Shown: piece after piece, positions 26,785 through 36,458 of the stretch | Position numbering within the stretch: position 1 is the first letter of the stretch | Layout: the number at the start of each line of letters is the position of its first letter | NCBI RefSeq assembly: GCF_000379465.1 | Contig: NZ_KB905425.1 | Location: forward strand, 329,163-393,162 | Reading direction: 5' to 3' | DNA from: Sciscionella marina DSM 45152 | GTDB taxonomy: Bacteria; Actinomycetota; Actinomycetes; Mycobacteriales; Pseudonocardiaceae | DNA length: 64,000 bases | Position numbers and translations under genes: made by a program | The notes under the pieces: model-generated | Seen by the model: the letters and a program-made list of their open reading frames with translations, nothing else | The model's database searches: none | What the model was told of the DNA's origin: nothing

Positions 26785-28065
26785 TCAGAAGTAGCGCAGC
26801 CAGACGTAGATCCAGGCAAGAACGATACTGAAGACGGTGACACAGGCACCGTATTTGGTGAATTGCCAGAACGTGATCTTGTGCCCGGCGCGAGCGGCGA
26901 TCCCGATGGCGACCACGTTGGCGCTGGCGGCCACGGCGGTGCCGTTCCCGCCGAAATCGGCGCCGAGCGCGAAGGCCCACCACAGGGCTTGGCCGCTGCC
27001 TTCGGGTGCTTGCGCGACCATGTCTTCGACGACCGGTGCCATCGTCGCGGCGTAAGGAATGTTGTCGAAGAACGCGCCGAACACGCCGGATCCGAAAAGC
27101 AGCGTCGTCGCGGAACCGAATGGACTGTCGCCGAGAGTGTCCACGGCCCAGTTTCCGACGGTATCGATGACGCCGGTGTGCGAGAGGCCGGCGACCATCA
27201 TGAACAGACCGGCGAAGAACACCAGGGTCGGCCATTCCACCTCGGGCAGCAGTTCGCCGATGTCCGCGCGGGTGACAAGGAGCATCAGTCCGGCACCGAG
27301 CAGTGCGATCATCGATGGTTCCAGCCCGTGCAAGGGGTGCAGGCAGAACCCGATGATGACACCGGAAAGCACCACCAGCGAGCGGCGCAGCAGCTTGGGG
27401 TCGGTGATCGCTCTTCGTTCGTCGAGTGCGAGCACGGCGGCGATTTCTTCGTGGTTGTACCGGAACTGCTTGCGGAAAAGTACTCGTGTCAACAAGACGA
27501 ACAGTACGAACACCACTACGACGATCGGTGTCATGTGCACGATGAAATCGTTGAAGCTCAGTCCCGCGCGACTGGCGATGATGATGTTCGGTGGATCACC
27601 GATCAGCGTTGCCGCGCCGCCGATATTCGAGGCGAGTACCTCGGCGATCAGATAGGGCTGGGCGGGTAACTTCAACCGGTTGCAGACCACGATGGTCACC
27701 GGTGCGACCAGCATGATGATGGTGACGTTGTCCAGAATGGGCGATGCGATCGCCGTGACCGCCATGAGCAGCACCATCAACCGATACGGTCGGCCGCCGG
27801 ACCGTTTGGCCGACCAAATACCCAGGTAGTCGAACAGCCCGGTCTGTTTCACGACAGCGACGATGAGCATCATCGCCAGCAGAAGGAAAATGACGTTCCA
27901 GTCGATCCCCTCGCGTTCCGAGAAGAACACATCCGCCCCGGGAATGATTCCGGTCACCACCATTGCACCGGCCGCGACCAATACGACCGCTACCTTGTTC
28001 ACCCGCTCGCTGGCGATCAGGGAAAACGCCACCAAGAATATGGACAGTGCGAGAATGGATTGCAC
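26785..28065 (-). CDS. ArsB/NhaD-type ion permease
   Basis: A 426-residue membrane protein with about 11-12 helices. It belongs to the ion-transporter superfamily that includes ArsB, NhaD and the P protein. Internal repeats give two signature hairpins: LASNIGGAATLIGDPPNI (about 155-172) and FALGADFGGNGTAVAASANVV (about 370-390). SPILDNVTIIMLVAP and FGAFFDNIPYAATMAP are the paired re-entrant regions. The GTG at 28065 has GGGAGGAAA upstream. Its gene follows a CBS-domain protein and an SPFH/KhtT-like protein, so cation or anion flux tuned by nucleotide or ion sensing is likely. The ion is not decided by sequence. Confidence 0.85.
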   Translation of the reverse strand: MQSILALSIFLVAFSLIASERVNKVAVVLVAAGAMVVTGIIPGADVFFSEREGIDWNVIFLLLAMMLIVAVVKQTGLFDYLGIWSAKRSGGRPYRLMVLLMAVTAIASPILDNVTIIMLVAPVTIVVCNRLKLPAQPYLIAEVLASNIGGAATLIGDPPNIIIASRAGLSFNDFIVHMTPIVVVVFVLFVLLTRVLFRKQFRYNHEEIAAVLALDERRAITDPKLLRRSLVVLSGVIIGFCLHPLHGLEPSMIALLGAGLMLLVTRADIGELLPEVEWPTLVFFAGLFMMVAGLSHTGVIDTVGNWAVDTLGDSPFGSATTLLFGSGVFGAFFDNIPYAATMAPVVEDMVAQAPEGSGQALWWAFALGADFGGNGTAVAASANVVAIGIAARAGHKITFWQFTKYGACVTVFSIVLAWIYVWLRYF

Positions 28066-28092
28066 GGATTTCCTCCCGTCTCGTCGTCCGGC

Positions 28093-28593
28093 TCAGCTGG
28101 GCGAGGAGACCGCGAGGCTGGTGACCAACCGTTCCAGGGTGATCCCGCCGGTGAGCATCCCGCTCTCGTCGATGACCGCGACCAGCGGGCTGTGTGAGCG
28201 CGCCATCAGTGCCGCGACCTCGAGCAAGGTGGCGTCGGTCGGGACGGTGCCGAGCCGGGTGGGTTTCGCGGGAAGGCAGTCGCCGACCGTCAAATCGCCG
28301 AAGCCGTACCAGAATTCCGCGGCGTGCTGCTCGTCGATGGCCCGGCACAGGGCCGGGTCGTCCTGGTAGGTACTCGGCACGACGAGCCGCAGCACCTGGG
28401 TGCCCGGCAACACCAAGCGGGGTCGATTGGCGTTGTCCACCACGATCAACCCCGGCAGCCGGCGTACCGCCATCACCCGCAGTGCCTCGGCGACCGGATC
28501 CTCGACCCGGACGGTCGGGATGATCATCGCGATATCACGAGCTCGCATGGTGGCACCTTCACGACTGTGGACAGTGGATTCCGGGGTGTGCAT
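28093..28593 (-). CDS. Tandem CBS-domain protein
   Basis: A 166-residue protein with two CBS modules. The first (about 22-75) has [28 protein letters not shown]. The second (about 108-160) has [47 protein letters not shown] pairs usually bind adenine nucleotides and act as energy or ion-strength sensors for a transporter or enzyme. ATG 28593 overlaps the upstream stop (ATGA); ATG 28548 is a second possible start. It lies 27 nt upstream of the permease gene, whose activity it probably controls. Confidence 0.88.
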   Translation of the reverse strand: MHTPESTVHSREGATMRARDIAMIIPTVRVEDPVAEALRVMAVRRLPGLIVVDNANRPRLVLPGTQVLRLVVPSTYQDDPALCRAIDEQHAAEFWYGFGDLTVGDCLPAKPTRLGTVPTDATLLEVAALMARSHSPLVAVIDESGMLTGGITLERLVTSLAVSSPS

Positions 28594-28871
28594 CAGGTTT
28601 CTCTCTCGGTTTCATCGCACATTCGTTGCCAGCAGCGTTCGAGCGCGGCAAGGCGGTCGGCGATCGATCGGTCGTGGAGCAGGTCGGCGAGTTGAGCAGC
28701 CTCGTCCTTGTCGAGCACGATCGTCTGCGCTGGCAGATCGGAATCCTGTCTGTAGACAAAGAATCGGAGGTCACCCTCGCGCTCCACGAGCAATCCGAAT
28801 CGCTGACCGTCACGCGTAGTGCCGTAGTGCAGAGTTCCGGTGCCGGGCACTCCTGCCATGGCGATGTCCAT
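28593..28871 (-). CDS. KhtT-like antiporter regulatory subunit (internal start)
   Basis: A 92-residue product from the in-frame ATG at 28871, preceded by AGGAGGT (28881-28887) with 9-nt spacing, the best ribosome-binding site in this operon. The sequence [20 protein letters not shown], then [20 protein letters not shown] and [13 protein letters not shown], follows the N-terminal domain of KhtT-like proteins that regulate CPA2 K+/H+ antiporters. The RCK-C ligand domain is absent. Because the upstream frame is open, a longer fusion may also exist. Partner transporter: probably the permease encoded two genes downstream. Confidence 0.7.
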   Translation of the reverse strand: MDIAMAGVPGTGTLHYGTTRDGQRFGLLVEREGDLRFFVYRQDSDLPAQTIVLDKDEAAQLADLLHDRSIADRLAALERCWQRMCDETERET

Positions 28872-29495
28872 AGCATGACCACCTCCTCGTTCGTGCTCTC
28901 CGTTCTCCAGCAACGCCTCGACGTTCACGCATACGCGCTCGGTCAGCTCGACGCCGAATGCGTTGGTGCGAGCGCGGAGCCGATCGGTCAGATCCGGGAA
29001 GCCGCCTCCGCCGGAGCGAAGCAGGCTCGCCAGTCGGTGCTCGGCGACCTCGGCACGCACGGCCGAGTCGATCTCCGTTTCGGCCTGGACCACGGTGGCG
29101 CCGTGACCGGCGAACGCTCCCGGGTCCACGACGACCACCTGCGCGGTGCAATGCAGCCGCACCGATACGGAGTCACGTGTGCGGGCGATGACCCATACTT
29201 CGAGCCACTCGGGCCGCGCGGGCACCGAGACCGCGTGGTGGCGCCAGGGAACGACGATGGCGAACCCACCGCCGCGCACCGTGACCACGCGGCCCGCGTG
29301 CAACACCACCAGCCACGCGCCCGCGGGAACGCGGCGCACAAAGGTCATGATCAGGCCGGTGAGCACGATCATGGCGTTGACCGACCAGCCGAGTGTCGTG
29401 AACTCGAGCTCCGATCCAGGAGCTCTGGCTATCGGCTGCGCGACGGTAGCGAGCACGGCGACCACTCCCTTCGCGGTCCTGTTCCTGCCTTCCAT
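28593..29495 (-). CDS. SPFH/band 7-like membrane protein fused to a KhtT-like domain
   Basis: About 300 residues in one open frame. After an N-terminal hydrophobic segment ([14 protein letters not shown]), a band 7-like domain covers about 40-205, with [23 protein letters not shown] and [21 protein letters not shown]. The last 92 residues match the N-terminal domain of cation:proton antiporter regulatory subunits (KhtT type). An excellent internal ribosome-binding site precedes that last part, so a short product is probably also made. ATG 29495 is the best upstream start but its own ribosome-binding site is weak. It is the first gene of the permease operon. The band 7 call rests on pattern, not alignment. 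Confidence 0.6.
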   Translation of the reverse strand: MEGRNRTAKGVVAVLATVAQPIARAPGSELEFTTLGWSVNAMIVLTGLIMTFVRRVPAGAWLVVLHAGRVVTVRGGGFAIVVPWRHHAVSVPARPEWLEVWVIARTRDSVSVRLHCTAQVVVVDPGAFAGHGATVVQAETEIDSAVRAEVAEHRLASLLRSGGGGFPDLTDRLRARTNAFGVELTERVCVNVEALLENGEHERGGGHAMDIAMAGVPGTGTLHYGTTRDGQRFGLLVEREGDLRFFVYRQDSDLPAQTIVLDKDEAAQLADLLHDRSIADRLAALERCWQRMCDETERET

Positions 29496-29620
29496 CCTCG
29501 CTGCGGGCTGCCGTGCCGGGCATCGGTAGCAGCACCCATTTGTGCGTGGCGCGATACCCAATCGGCCCCCAGCGGACCCGAGAGATCGACAACTCCTCCC
29601 GGCCACGCCAAGCTGAACCC

Positions 29621-30646
29621 ATGCACGACGGTGACCGGCCAAGCGCCAACGGGCCCGAGGCAGCAGCCGCTCCGGGAAACCCGGCCCGGCGCCTGTTTCT
29701 TCGGCTGTTCCTCATCAACGGATTGCTGTTCGGCCTCGGCACACTGGTACTCGCCCTCTCCCCGGCGACCGTGTCCTCCCCGGTGCTGATCCTCGAAGAA
29801 GTCCCGATCCTGGTGATCGGTCTTTCGCTGATCCTGGCGACCAACGCGCTGCTCGTCCGCGCAAGCCTCGCCCCCTTACAGGAGCTGTCCGCGCTGATGC
29901 AGCGTGCCGATCTGCTGCGCAGCGGGGACCGGATGACCGAGCAAGGTACCGGGGACTTGAGCAGGCTGATCGGTACGTTCAACACCATGCTCGATCGTCT
30001 CGAGGCCGAACGCAGCGCCAGCAGCGCGGAAACACTTGCGGCTCAAGAGGCCGAGCGGGAACGGATCGCCAGAGAGTTGCACGACGAGATCGGGCAGAAC
30101 CTCACCGTGGTCCTGCTCGGGCTCAAACGCACCATCGACCGAGCCCCCGAGGGGCTCCGCGGGGAATTGCACGACACCCAGGAGTCCGTGCGCCGATGCG
30201 TAGAGCAGGTACGTCAGGTCGCGCGCCGGCTGCGTCCCGGTGAATTGGCCGAACTCGGGCTGCGCAGCGCGCTGATTTCATTGTGCAGCGAATTCGCGCA
30301 GATCAGTGGAGTCCGGGTCCGGAAGGCGATCGCGAACAATCTGCCCTCGATCGGTCACGACACCGAGCTCGTCGCTTACCGCATCGCCCAGGAAAGTCTC
30401 ACGAACGTACTCCGGCACGCACAGGCCACCAACGTGATCGTCGAACTCGGCACCCACGCCGCGGGGCAAACGCTGCGGATCATCGACGACGGCCGTGGCG
30501 GGATCATCGAGGAAGGCACCGGAATCCGCGGAATGCACGAGCGCGCCGCACTCGTAGGAGCCCGGCTGACGATTAAGACCGACGACCCGGAAGGCACCGA
30601 AGTACGCCTCGACCTCCCGATCGACCCGAACGGAGCGCCTCGGTGA
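29621..30646 (+). CDS. NarL-type sensor histidine kinase
   Basis: A 341-residue membrane kinase. Two hydrophobic segments (about 25-47 and 58-80) flank a very short outer loop. A HAMP-like linker (about 80-130) follows, then the HisKA_3 box ERIARELHDEIGQNLTVV with phospho-acceptor His 154, and a GHKL ATPase domain (YRIAQESLTNVLRHAQATNV, IIDDGRGGI, GTGIRGMHERAALVGA). The tiny outer loop suggests it senses a membrane or internal signal. ATG 29621 is assumed. It is divergent from the permease operon and its stop overlaps the regulator start by 4 nt. Confidence 0.92.
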   Translation: MHDGDRPSANGPEAAAAPGNPARRLFLRLFLINGLLFGLGTLVLALSPATVSSPVLILEEVPILVIGLSLILATNALLVRASLAPLQELSALMQRADLLRSGDRMTEQGTGDLSRLIGTFNTMLDRLEAERSASSAETLAAQEAERERIARELHDEIGQNLTVVLLGLKRTIDRAPEGLRGELHDTQESVRRCVEQVRQVARRLRPGELAELGLRSALISLCSEFAQISGVRVRKAIANNLPSIGHDTELVAYRIAQESLTNVLRHAQATNVIVELGTHAAGQTLRIIDDGRGGIIEEGTGIRGMHERAALVGARLTIKTDDPEGTEVRLDLPIDPNGAPR

Positions 30647-31302
30647 ATGCCCCGATAACGCGAATCCTGCTCGCGGATGATCACGCGCTCGTGCGCAATG
30701 GTCTGCGACTGATCCTGGACGCCGAACCGGACCTGGCCGTCGTGGCCGAAGCATCCGATGGAGCCGAGGCCATCGGAGCCGCCGAGTCGGAACGGATCGA
30801 TCTGGCCATTCTGGACATCGCGATGCCGCGCATGACAGGGATCCAGGCCGCACGCGAGATCACCAGGCGTGCCGCGGACGTGCGCATGATCATGCTGTCC
30901 ATGTACGACAATGAGCAGTACCTTTTCGAAGCCCTCAAGGCCGGGGCGAGCGGTTATGTGCTCAAGTCCGCGGCCGATAAAGATCTCCTCGAAGCCTGCC
31001 GGGCCGCGATGCGCGACGAACCATTCCTGTATCCGGGTGCGGTGACCCTGCTGATTCAGCAGCACATCCAGAACGAGCCATCGCCAGGTGGTGGATTTCC
31101 GCAGGCCCTGCTGACCGCCCGCGAGGAGGAAGTCGTCAAGCTGATCGCGGAAGGGTATTCGGCGCGCGGCATCGCCGAGACGCTGGTGATCAGCGTCCGC
31201 ACCGTCGATCGGCACCGTGCCAACATCATGCAGAAACTCGGTATGCGAGACCGGATCGAACTGACCCGGTTCGCCATCCGTGCCGGCCTTGTCGAACCGT
31301 GA
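30643..31302 (+). CDS. NarL-type response regulator
   Basis: A 219-residue regulator. The receiver has ILLADDHALVRNG, phospho-acceptor Asp 58 (AILDIAMPRMTG), Ser in MIMLSMYDN and Lys in GYVLKSAAD. The LuxR-type DNA-binding domain is LTAREEEVVKLIAEGYSARGIAETLVISVRTVDRHRANIM. The GTG start overlaps the kinase stop (GTGA), so the pair is made together. The divergent permease/CBS/SPFH operon is the most likely target. Confidence 0.94.
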   Translation: MNAPITRILLADDHALVRNGLRLILDAEPDLAVVAEASDGAEAIGAAESERIDLAILDIAMPRMTGIQAAREITRRAADVRMIMLSMYDNEQYLFEALKAGASGYVLKSAADKDLLEACRAAMRDEPFLYPGAVTLLIQQHIQNEPSPGGGFPQALLTAREEEVVKLIAEGYSARGIAETLVISVRTVDRHRANIMQKLGMRDRIELTRFAIRAGLVEP

Positions 31303-31412
31303 CCAGCTCGGCTCGAACCGATACGGGTGGTGAACCGGTCGTGTGTCGTCTCCCCGCGATGTATGGATCTCACCACGGCGTCGGCCCGGTCGTCGAACTC
31401 GGACACCTGCAA

Positions 31413-31627
31413 CCACCCAGCCCGTTCAACGCCGTCATGCTGCCGGAACAGGCCGCGGTGGCCGCGCACATCCTCGGGGCGAGCACGGCGGTGCCGATCC
31501 ATTACGGGCTGCACCGTCCGCGGGTCTACGAAGAAACCCCGGACGCCGTGCCACGTTTCCAGCACCGTGCCGAGAGCTCGGAGTTGTTCCGAACATCGAA
31601 CAGCCCGGCGAGTGGTTCACCCGCTGA
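31413..31627 (+). pseudogene. C-terminal remnant of an MBL-fold (UlaG-like) hydrolase
   Basis: In one frame the DNA reads PPSPFNAVMLPEQAAVAAHI, then LGASTAVPIHYGLHRPRVYE. This resembles the end of L-ascorbate-6-phosphate lactonase-like metallohydrolases. After about 31565 the match continues two bases out of frame as LGVVPNIEQPGEWFTR and a stop at 31627. The first two thirds of the gene, with the metal-binding HxHxDH motif, are missing. It therefore looks like a degraded gene. The last 11 nt overlap the end of the convergent regulator gene. Confidence 0.65.
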
Positions 31628-32840
31628 CCGGTCCGGCGGCGATCGCGGGCACGTCGAGGCCAAGGGCTGCCCGGGCCAGGGCGACCGATTCGGCCCGGTG
31701 GGCGGGCCGGTCGCGTGCGATGTTCGCCCTGGCGAGGTCGTTGACCACGGTGAGCCCGGCGTGCGCGATCACCCTGGCCTCGGCCTCGGTGCTGTCCGGG
31801 TCGATCTTGCGCAACAGGCTCACCCACTGGGAGACGTAGTCGCGCTGCACGGTGAGCAGTTCGGCGCGCTGAGTCTCGGAGAGCGAGCGCATCTCGGTGT
31901 TGTACACGGTGGCCAGGTCCGAGTACTGCCAGATGGTGTCCACATAGGACTCGAGTACCGCGCCGAGCGCCTGCTCCGGGGTGTTCGCGGTGCCCAGTGC
32001 GCGGGAGGCCTCCATGGTCAGCCGCTCGGCCATCCGCTGTCCTACGGTGAGCAGGATCTGTTCCTTGCTCGGGAAATGCCGGTACACACTGGCCGCGGCG
32101 AGCCCGACCGCTTTGCCGATCTCGGCCATGCTCACGTGCGAGTAGCCGCGCTCGGCGAACAGTTCGGTCGCCGCCGCCAGGATCTGCTCGCGGCGGCCGT
32201 GCGGCACCGCGACCGGGGGTGGCTGGATCTCTGCGGCCGGATCGGGAAGCCGGGCCATCAGCACCCGCCCCGCGATATCGGCGAGCAGTTCGGTGAACCG
32301 GCCCTTGGCCAGCCGGGTGCGGTGCACCGCGACACTGCCGAGCACTCCGAGACCGGCGAGGCAGAGCAGCCCGGCCTGGTCCTCGCTGATGTCCCCGCGG
32401 TCGGTGCGCAGCGCCTCGCCGAGGGAGGCAAGCAGCGTGCGGCTCTCCCGTGCGATCCGCACCCGGGTGGCGCGGTCCAGCTCGCTCGCGTTCCACCGCC
32501 ACAGGGCGAGCGTGGTGCGGCGGCTGACCGCGAGCTCGCCGAGTGCTTCGGTGATCGCGCGCAGCCGTTGCCTGCCCGCCTCGGGGTATTCGGCGAGCGC
32601 GGCCTCGGTCGCGGTCCTGGTCACGTCGAGCGCCTCGGTGAGCACCCGCGCGAACAGCTCCTGTTTCGAGGAGAAGTGCCGGTAGAGCGCGGGTCCGCTG
32701 ATATCGGCCGCCGCGGCGATATCGGCCACGCTGACCGCGTGGTACCCGTAGCGGCCGAACAGCTCTTCGGCGATCGCGAGCAGGCGGGCGGTGCGGTCCT
32801 TGGGCCTGGATGGACGGTCACCGTTCGTGCTGCGCGTCAT
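31617..32840 (-). CDS. Double TetR-family regulator
   Basis: A 407-residue protein with two complete TetR units in one chain. The first helix-turn-helix (about 17-60) reads AEELFGRYGYHAVSVADIAAAADISGPALYRHFSSKQEL. The second (about 207-250) reads ATELFAERGYSHVSMAEIGKAVGLAAASVYRHFPSKEQI. Each is followed by a helical ligand-binding region. ATG 32840 has GGGAGG upstream. It is divergent from the fadA-fadB operon 155 nt away and probably represses fatty-acid oxidation until an acyl-CoA binds. A tandem chain could bind its operator as a pseudo-dimer. Confidence 0.88.
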   Translation of the reverse strand: MTRSTNGDRPSRPKDRTARLLAIAEELFGRYGYHAVSVADIAAAADISGPALYRHFSSKQELFARVLTEALDVTRTATEAALAEYPEAGRQRLRAITEALGELAVSRRTTLALWRWNASELDRATRVRIARESRTLLASLGEALRTDRGDISEDQAGLLCLAGLGVLGSVAVHRTRLAKGRFTELLADIAGRVLMARLPDPAAEIQPPPVAVPHGRREQILAAATELFAERGYSHVSMAEIGKAVGLAAASVYRHFPSKEQILLTVGQRMAERLTMEASRALGTANTPEQALGAVLESYVDTIWQYSDLATVYNTEMRSLSETQRAELLTVQRDYVSQWVSLLRKIDPDSTEAEARVIAHAGLTVVNDLARANIARDRPAHRAESVALARAALGLDVPAIAAGPVSG

Positions 32841-32899
32841 CCGACCTCCCGCTGTGTCCCGCGCCACCTTTGTGAGAGGCCAGGGCTTACGACTGACCA

Positions 32900-32930
32900 T
32901 TGACAATAGCCTGGTTCGGGGCATCATGTT
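32900..32930 (+). promoter_or_regulatory. Likely fadA promoter region
   Basis: TTGACA (32900-32905) points toward fadA, with an AT-rich CATGTTAAT stretch about 19 nt downstream as a possible -10. A broken inverted repeat (CCAGG...CCTGG, about 32880-32914) overlaps the -35 and could be the regulator site. No precise operator can be assigned. Confidence 0.4.
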
Positions 32931-32995
32931 AATAAGGATTCGCATACATCTCGAAATTTGCTAGCGACACTATCGGGCGAAGGGAACTCGGAATC

Positions 32996-34210
32996 GTGAG
33001 TACTGAGGCCTATATCTACGACGCGATCAGGACACCGCGTGGTAAGGGCAAGAAGAACGGTTCGCTTCACACGATCAAGCCGATCTCCCTCGTGGTCGGC
33101 CTGATCGAGGAGCTGCGGAGCCGCAATCCGGAACTGGATCCCGCGCTCATCGACGACATCGTGCTCGGCATCGTGTCCCCGGTCGGTGACCAGGGCGCGG
33201 TGCTGCCGCGGACCGCCGCGCTCGCCGCCGGCCTCCCGGACACGGTCGCCGGTGTGCAGCTGAACCGGTTCTGCGCATCCGGCCTCGAGGCCGTGAACAC
33301 CGCGGCGCAGAAGGTGCGCTCCGGATGGGACGGCCTCGTGCTCGGCGGCGGCGTCGAGTCCATGTCGCGGGTGCCGATGGGCTCGGACGGTGGCGCCTGG
33401 GCGATGGACCCGGAGACCGCTTACGACACCTACTTCGTTCCGCAGGGCATCGGGGCCGACCTGATCGCCACGATCGAGGGATTCTCCCGCGATGACGTGG
33501 ACGCCTTCGCGATCCGCTCCCAGGAGCGCGCCGCGGCCGCGTGGAGCGGTGGCTACTTCGCCAAGTCCGTGGTCCCGGTCAAGGACCGCAACGGGATCAC
33601 CGTGCTCGACCACGATGAGCACATGCGCCCGGGCACCAGCACCGCCGACCTGTCCAAGCTGGACCCGTCCTTCGCGATGATCGGCGACATGGGCGGTTTC
33701 GACGCGGTCGCCCTGCAGAAGTACCACAATGTGGAGCGCATCAACCACGTGCACCACGCGGGCAACTCCTCGGGCATTGTGGACGGCGCCGCGCTCGTGC
33801 TCGTGGGCAGCGCGGAAGCGGGCAAGGCCGCCGGGCTCACCCCGCGCGCCCGCATCGTGGGTACCGCGACCACCGGTGCCGAGCCGACGATCATGCTCAC
33901 CGGTCCGACCCCGGCGACCAAGAAGCTGCTCGAGACCACCGGCCTCACCGTGGACGACATCGATCTGTTCGAGCTCAATGAGGCCTTCGCCTCCGTGGTG
34001 CTGAAGTACCAGAAGGACCTCGACATCCCGGACGAGAAGCTGAACGTGAACGGTGGCGCGATCGCCATGGGTCACCCGCTCGGCGCGACCGGGGCGATGA
34101 TCCTCGGCACCATGGTCGACGAGCTGGAGCGCCGCGACGCCCGCCGTGCGGTGGTCACCCTGTGCATCGGCGGTGGCATGGGCGTGGCGACCCTGGTCGA
34201 GCGGGTCTGA
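32996..34210 (+). CDS. fadA: Acetyl-CoA acyltransferase (3-ketoacyl-CoA thiolase)
   Basis: A 404-residue thiolase for the last step of beta-oxidation. The nucleophile Cys is in [35 protein letters not shown] (His) and TLCIGGGMG (second Cys) complete the catalytic set. The GTG at 32996 is the family start. The gene lies 25 nt upstream of fadB, so the two subunits of a trifunctional-type complex are co-expressed. Control by the divergent double TetR regulator is likely. Confidence 0.95.
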   Translation: MSTEAYIYDAIRTPRGKGKKNGSLHTIKPISLVVGLIEELRSRNPELDPALIDDIVLGIVSPVGDQGAVLPRTAALAAGLPDTVAGVQLNRFCASGLEAVNTAAQKVRSGWDGLVLGGGVESMSRVPMGSDGGAWAMDPETAYDTYFVPQGIGADLIATIEGFSRDDVDAFAIRSQERAAAAWSGGYFAKSVVPVKDRNGITVLDHDEHMRPGTSTADLSKLDPSFAMIGDMGGFDAVALQKYHNVERINHVHHAGNSSGIVDGAALVLVGSAEAGKAAGLTPRARIVGTATTGAEPTIMLTGPTPATKKLLETTGLTVDDIDLFELNEAFASVVLKYQKDLDIPDEKLNVNGGAIAMGHPLGATGAMILGTMVDELERRDARRAVVTLCIGGGMGVATLVERV

Positions 34211-34235
34211 AAACTCAAAGGCGAAGGACAAACCA

Positions 34236-36401
34236 TTGACTGACAACATGATCCGCTGGGAATCCGACTCCGACGGCATCGTCACGCTCACGCTCGACGA
34301 CCCGAACCAGTCGGCCAACACGATGAACGACCTCTACAAGCGCTCGATGGCGGAGACCGTCAAGCGCCTCGAGGACGAGAAGGACTCGATCGCCGGCGCG
34401 GTGATCACCTCCGCCAAGAAGACCTTCTTCGCCGGTGGTGACCTCAACGACCTGATCAAGGCCCAGCCGGAGGACGCCCCGCGGGTGTTCGACCAGGTCA
34501 CCGAGATCAAGGCCCAGCTGCGCAGGCTGGAGACCCTGGGCAAGCCGGTGGTCACGGTGCTCAACGGCGCCGCGCTCGGTGGCGGACTGGAGATCGCGCT
34601 CGCCACGCACCGTCGCATCGCGGTGGACGCGAAGGGCTCGCAGATCGGGCTGCCCGAGGTGACCCTCGGCCTGCTGCCCGGTGGCGGCGGGGTCACCAGG
34701 ACCGTGCGACTGCTCGGTATCCAGACCGCGCTGATGGGCGTGCTGCTGCAGGGCCAGCGCAACAAGCCCGCCAAGGCCAAGGAGATCGGTCTTGTCGACG
34801 AGGTGGTGGCCAGCACGGAAGAGGGCATCGCCAAGGCCAAGGAGTGGATCAAGGCCAACCCGGAGGCCGTGCAGCCCTGGGACCAGAAGGGCTACAAGAT
34901 CCCCGGCGGCACCCCGTCGAACCCTTCGTTCGCCGCGAATCTGCCCGCGTTCCCCGCGAACCTGCGCAAGCAGCTCAAGGGCGCGAACATGCCGGCCCCG
35001 CTGAACATCATGAGCGCCGCGGTCGAGGGCAGTCAGGTCGACATCGACAACGCCTTCACCATCGAGGGCCGGTACTTCACCGATCTGGTCGTGGGCCCGA
35101 TCTCGAAGAACATGATCAAGGCGTTCTTCTTCGACCTGCAGGACATCAACTCCGGCAAGTCTCGCCCGGACGGGTACGAGAAGTTCACCGCGACCAAGGT
35201 CGGCGTGCTCGGCGCGGGCATGATGGGCGCGGCCATCGCCTACGTGTGCGCGCGCGGTGGCATGGAGGTCGTACTCAAGGATGTCTCCCAGGAGAACGCC
35301 GAGAAGGGCAAGGGCTACTCGCAGAAGCTGTTCGAAAAAGCCGTCTCCCGCGGTAAGTCCACTCAGGAGCAGGCCGACGAGACACTGGCCCGCATCAAGC
35401 CGACCGCGGACCCGGCCGACCTCAAGGGCGCGGACCTGATCATCGAGGCCGTCTTCGAGTCCCAGGACCTCAAGCACAAGGTTTTCCAGGAGATCGAGGA
35501 CGTCGTCGACCCGGACTGCGTGCTCGGCTCGAACACCTCCACGCTGCCGATCACCGGCCTCGCCGAGGGCGTGCAGAAGCAGGAGAACTTCATCGGCCTG
35601 CACTTCTTCTCCCCGGTGGACAAGATGCCGCTGCTGGAGATCATCTGCGGGAAGAACACCTCGGACGCCACCCTGGCCAAGGCCTTCGATGTCGCCCAGC
35701 AGATCAAGAAGACCCCGATCGTGGTCAACGACTCGCGCGGGTTCTTCACCTCCCGGGTCATCGGCACCTTCATCAACGAGGCGGTGGCCATGGTCGGCGA
35801 GGGTGTCTCGGCGCCCTCGATCGAGCAGGCCGGTTCGCAGGCTGGCTACCCGGCCCCGCCGCTGCAGCTGATGGACGAGCTCACGCTGACGCTGCCGCAG
35901 AAGATCCGCAAGGAGAGCAAGGCGGCGGTCGAGGAGGCGGGCGGCACCTGGGAGGCACACCCCTCCGACACGGTGATCGACCGGATGGTCGAGGAGTTCG
36001 ACCGCAAGGGCCGGTCCACCGGTTCCGGGTTCTACGACTACGGCGAGGACGGCAAGCGCGGCGGGCTCTGGGAAGGGCTCGCGGACGCCTTCACCAAGGC
36101 GGAGACCGACATTCCGTTCGAGGACCTCAAGGAGCGGATGCTGTTCGCCGAGGCGCTGGAGACGGTGAAGTGCCTCGACGAGGGTGTGCTGCGTACCGTG
36201 CAGGACGCGAACATCGGCGCCATCATGGGCATCGGGTTCCCGCCGTGGACCGGTGGCGTGGTGCAGTACATCAACAACTACCCGGGCGGACCGGCCGGAT
36301 TCGTGGCGCGCACGCGGGAACTCGCCAAGCGTTACGGTGACCGGTTCAACCCGCCCGCGTCCCTGGTCGAAAAGGCTGAAAAGGGCGAAATTTTCGAATA
36401 A
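34236..36401 (+). CDS. fadB: 3-hydroxyacyl-CoA dehydrogenase/enoyl-CoA hydratase
   Basis: A 721-residue bifunctional beta-oxidation enzyme. An N-terminal crotonase domain (about 1-190; [40 protein letters not shown]) hydrates enoyl-CoA. The NAD-binding domain follows ([21 protein letters not shown], about 327), then the 3HCDH core with [16 protein letters not shown] and a C-terminal repeat. The TTG at 34236 is chosen because AAGGA lies 7 nt upstream; ATG 34248 is possible. It follows fadA directly. Confidence 0.94.
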   Translation: MTDNMIRWESDSDGIVTLTLDDPNQSANTMNDLYKRSMAETVKRLEDEKDSIAGAVITSAKKTFFAGGDLNDLIKAQPEDAPRVFDQVTEIKAQLRRLETLGKPVVTVLNGAALGGGLEIALATHRRIAVDAKGSQIGLPEVTLGLLPGGGGVTRTVRLLGIQTALMGVLLQGQRNKPAKAKEIGLVDEVVASTEEGIAKAKEWIKANPEAVQPWDQKGYKIPGGTPSNPSFAANLPAFPANLRKQLKGANMPAPLNIMSAAVEGSQVDIDNAFTIEGRYFTDLVVGPISKNMIKAFFFDLQDINSGKSRPDGYEKFTATKVGVLGAGMMGAAIAYVCARGGMEVVLKDVSQENAEKGKGYSQKLFEKAVSRGKSTQEQADETLARIKPTADPADLKGADLIIEAVFESQDLKHKVFQEIEDVVDPDCVLGSNTSTLPITGLAEGVQKQENFIGLHFFSPVDKMPLLEIICGKNTSDATLAKAFDVAQQIKKTPIVVNDSRGFFTSRVIGTFINEAVAMVGEGVSAPSIEQAGSQAGYPAPPLQLMDELTLTLPQKIRKESKAAVEEAGGTWEAHPSDTVIDRMVEEFDRKGRSTGSGFYDYGEDGKRGGLWEGLADAFTKAETDIPFEDLKERMLFAEALETVKCLDEGVLRTVQDANIGAIMGIGFPPWTGGVVQYINNYPGGPAGFVARTRELAKRYGDRFNPPASLVEKAEKGEIFE

Positions 36402-36458
36402 TCGGAATTGGTCTGATTCACTCGGATCCAGTCTGATTCAACCGAAGGAGCAATTGCC

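Noticed and set aside
28559-28882. Second ATG right after the AGGAGGT in the SPFH/KhtT region (frame of [10 protein letters not shown])
   Set aside because: The spacing is only about 4 nt and the peptide has no family pattern, while the other frame encodes a KhtT-like domain.
31299-32903. 534-codon plus-strand open frame opposite the double TetR gene
   Set aside because: Only its first part resembles a protein family, and there as a broken MBL-fold fragment; the rest is antisense shadow of the TetR gene.
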